Shown: piece by piece, positions 62,969 through 64,000 of the stretch
Layout: each line of letters starts with the position of its first letter
Numbering within the stretch: position 1 is the first letter of the stretch
NCBI RefSeq assembly: GCF_900102335.1
Contig: NZ_FNBM01000001.1
Span: 1 to 64,000 of the forward strand
Reading direction: 5' to 3'
DNA length: 64,000 bases
Origin: Phytopseudomonas seleniipraecipitans
GTDB lineage: Bacteria > Pseudomonadota > Gammaproteobacteria > Pseudomonadales > Pseudomonadaceae
Translations under genes and position numbers: made by a program
The notes under the pieces: model-generated
Told to the model about the DNA's origin: nothing
Seen by the model: only the letters and a program-made list of their open reading frames with translations
Databases searched by the model: none

Positions 62969-63802
62969 ATGGCGACCATCGAATCCCTGCTCCACGCCGC
63001 CTACCTGCCGGACTCGCCCAGCGCCCGTCTGGACGCCGAGCTGCTACTGGCCGATGCCCTCGGCAAGCCGCGCAGCTATCTGCGCACCTGGTCTGATCGT
63101 GAGGTCGAGGCCGATGCGGCTGCGCGATTCGCGGCCAGCCTGGCTCGCCGCGGCAACGGCGAGCCGGTGGCTTACATCCTCGGCCGGCAGGGGTTCTGGA
63201 GCCTGGACCTGGACGTCGCGCCGCACACTCTGATTCCGCGCCCGGACACCGAGTTACTGGTGGAGACCGCGCTCGCGCTGTTGCCTGGCAGCCCGGCCCG
63301 TGTGCTCGATCTGGGAACTGGCAGCGGCGCCATTGCTCTCGCGCTGGCCAGCGAGCGCCCGGTTTGGCAGGTGACCGGCGTCGACCGGGTCAACGACGCC
63401 GTGGCTTTGGCGGAGCGCAACCGCGTACGCCTGGGGCTGAGCAACGCCGTGCTGAAAACCAGCAACTGGTTCGACGCGCTGGCCGGCGAGCGTTATGGAT
63501 TGATCGTCAGCAATCCTCCTTATATAGCCAGCGACGACCGCCACCTCGGCGAAGGTGACGTGCGTTTCGAGCCGAGCAGCGCATTGGTTTCCGGCCGCGA
63601 TGGGCTGGACGATATCCGCTTGATCATCGACCAGGCGCCGGCGCATTTGGCCGCGCCGGGCTGGTTATTGCTCGAACATGGCTTCGATCAGGCCGAAGCG
63701 GTGCGCGAACTGCTTGTCACGCGCGGTTTCAGCGAGGTTCACAGCCGGCGCGATCTGGCCAATCATGAGCGCATCAGTGTGGGACGGTGGCCGCATGAAT
63801 GA
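62969..63802 (+). CDS. prmC: Release factor glutamine methyltransferase
   Basis: A 277-residue SAM-dependent methyltransferase that methylates the GGQ glutamine of release factors. The SAM loop is [15 protein letters not shown] and the substrate motif NPPY is at 182-185. The N-terminal helical domain is normal. The 119-base gap from prfA holds a degenerate repeat-like sequence (GACGCGTTTTTCGTCCGCCG). The end overlaps moeB by eight bases. Confidence 0.96.
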   Translation: MATIESLLHAAYLPDSPSARLDAELLLADALGKPRSYLRTWSDREVEADAAARFAASLARRGNGEPVAYILGRQGFWSLDLDVAPHTLIPRPDTELLVETALALLPGSPARVLDLGTGSGAIALALASERPVWQVTGVDRVNDAVALAERNRVRLGLSNAVLKTSNWFDALAGERYGLIVSNPPYIASDDRHLGEGDVRFEPSSALVSGRDGLDDIRLIIDQAPAHLAAPGWLLLEHGFDQAEAVRELLVTRGFSEVHSRRDLANHERISVGRWPHE

Positions 63803-64000
63803 ACAATTGAGTGACGACGAACTGCTGCGCTACAGCCGGCAGATCCTGCTGTCGCAGATCGATATCGATGGCCAGCTGCGCCTCAAGGGCAGCCGGGCGC
63901 TGATCGTCGGCCTGGGTGGCCTTGGCTCGCCAGTGGCGCTGTACCTGGCGGCCGCAGGGGTGGGCGAGTTGCACCTGGCGGATTTCGACACGGTCGACCT
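63795..64000 (+). CDS. moeB: Molybdopterin-synthase adenylyltransferase MoeB (partial)
   Basis: The first 68 residues of a ThiF/MoeB-family E1-like enzyme. [18 protein letters not shown] and the nucleotide loop [21 protein letters not shown] are typical, and HLADFDTVD begins the next conserved block. The gene runs out of the window. Its position after prmC matches MoeB in pseudomonads, although ThiF is possible until the C-terminus is seen. Confidence 0.88.
   Translation, partial: MNEQLSDDELLRYSRQILLSQIDIDGQLRLKGSRALIVGLGGLGSPVALYLAAAGVGELHLADFDTVD

Overview
The window is a stretch of a Pseudomonas chromosome (Gammaproteobacteria, high GC). The evidence is protein identity across the housekeeping genes, a 5S rRNA 3' end of Pseudomonas type, REP-type intergenic repeats, a TtgR-type operator, and gene orders that are familiar from pseudomonads: hemA-prfA-prmC-moeB; TPR-lolB-ispE-tRNA-prs-rplY-pth-ychF-tRNA-Met; carbonic anhydrase-rimI; and mksFEB. 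The species cannot be named from sequence reading alone.

Layout. 1-505: end of an rRNA operon and a repeat-rich spacer. 506-4065: a lipid-transport operon with two PqiA/LetA-type membrane proteins and a six-domain MCE protein. 4193-9116 (minus): the MksF-MksE-MksB condensin operon without the MksG nuclease. 9405-11886: two genes of the carboxy(nor)spermidine polyamine route. 11960-18003: a chemoreceptor, an exported lactonase-fold protein, and a CitMHS transporter operon with an AtuA-like pair, divergent from a LysR regulator (18112-19005). 19057-22321: the likely replicase psi subunit (holD), rimI, carbonic anhydrase and an EamA exporter. 22399-27755: small envelope and stress genes, including an orphan siderophore-binding lipoprotein, YjdM, RidA, YihY and an LEA14-like lipoprotein. 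27906-34485: a TtgRABC (MexAB-OprM-type) multidrug efflux locus with a clear operator.

34544-50841 is the most accessory part. It holds small envelope proteins, then a co-directional block made of an antibiotic-biosynthesis-monooxygenase (ABM) protein, an alpha/beta hydrolase, a Tat-exported YtcJ-type amidohydrolase, an MFS exporter with an ABM-like C-terminal domain, a YcaC hydrolase and a LysR regulator. Next come six further regulatory genes ending with a very large propeller-type histidine kinase. A RelBE-type toxin-antitoxin pair (51322-51880) lies beside tRNA-Met.

52231-64000 is core genome: a cupin gene, then the minus-strand translation, nucleotide, isoprenoid and lipoprotein genes (ychF, pth, rplY, prs, two identical tRNA-Gln, ispE, lolB, TPR lipoprotein). 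On the plus strand are hemA, prfA, prmC and the start of moeB.

Two families of short dispersed intergenic repeats recur through the window. One has terminal inverted repeats beginning GTAGGGTG; the other has a core like GCCTGGGTCGAGCG. Several copies sit between genes that should form operons (mksF/mksE, nspC/its partner, lolB/ispE). I found no CRISPR array, no transposase, no integrase and no clear prophage. The best candidate for a poorly described system is the ABM-hydrolase-amidohydrolase-exporter-YcaC block; the MCE and Mks loci are known systems in less common configurations.
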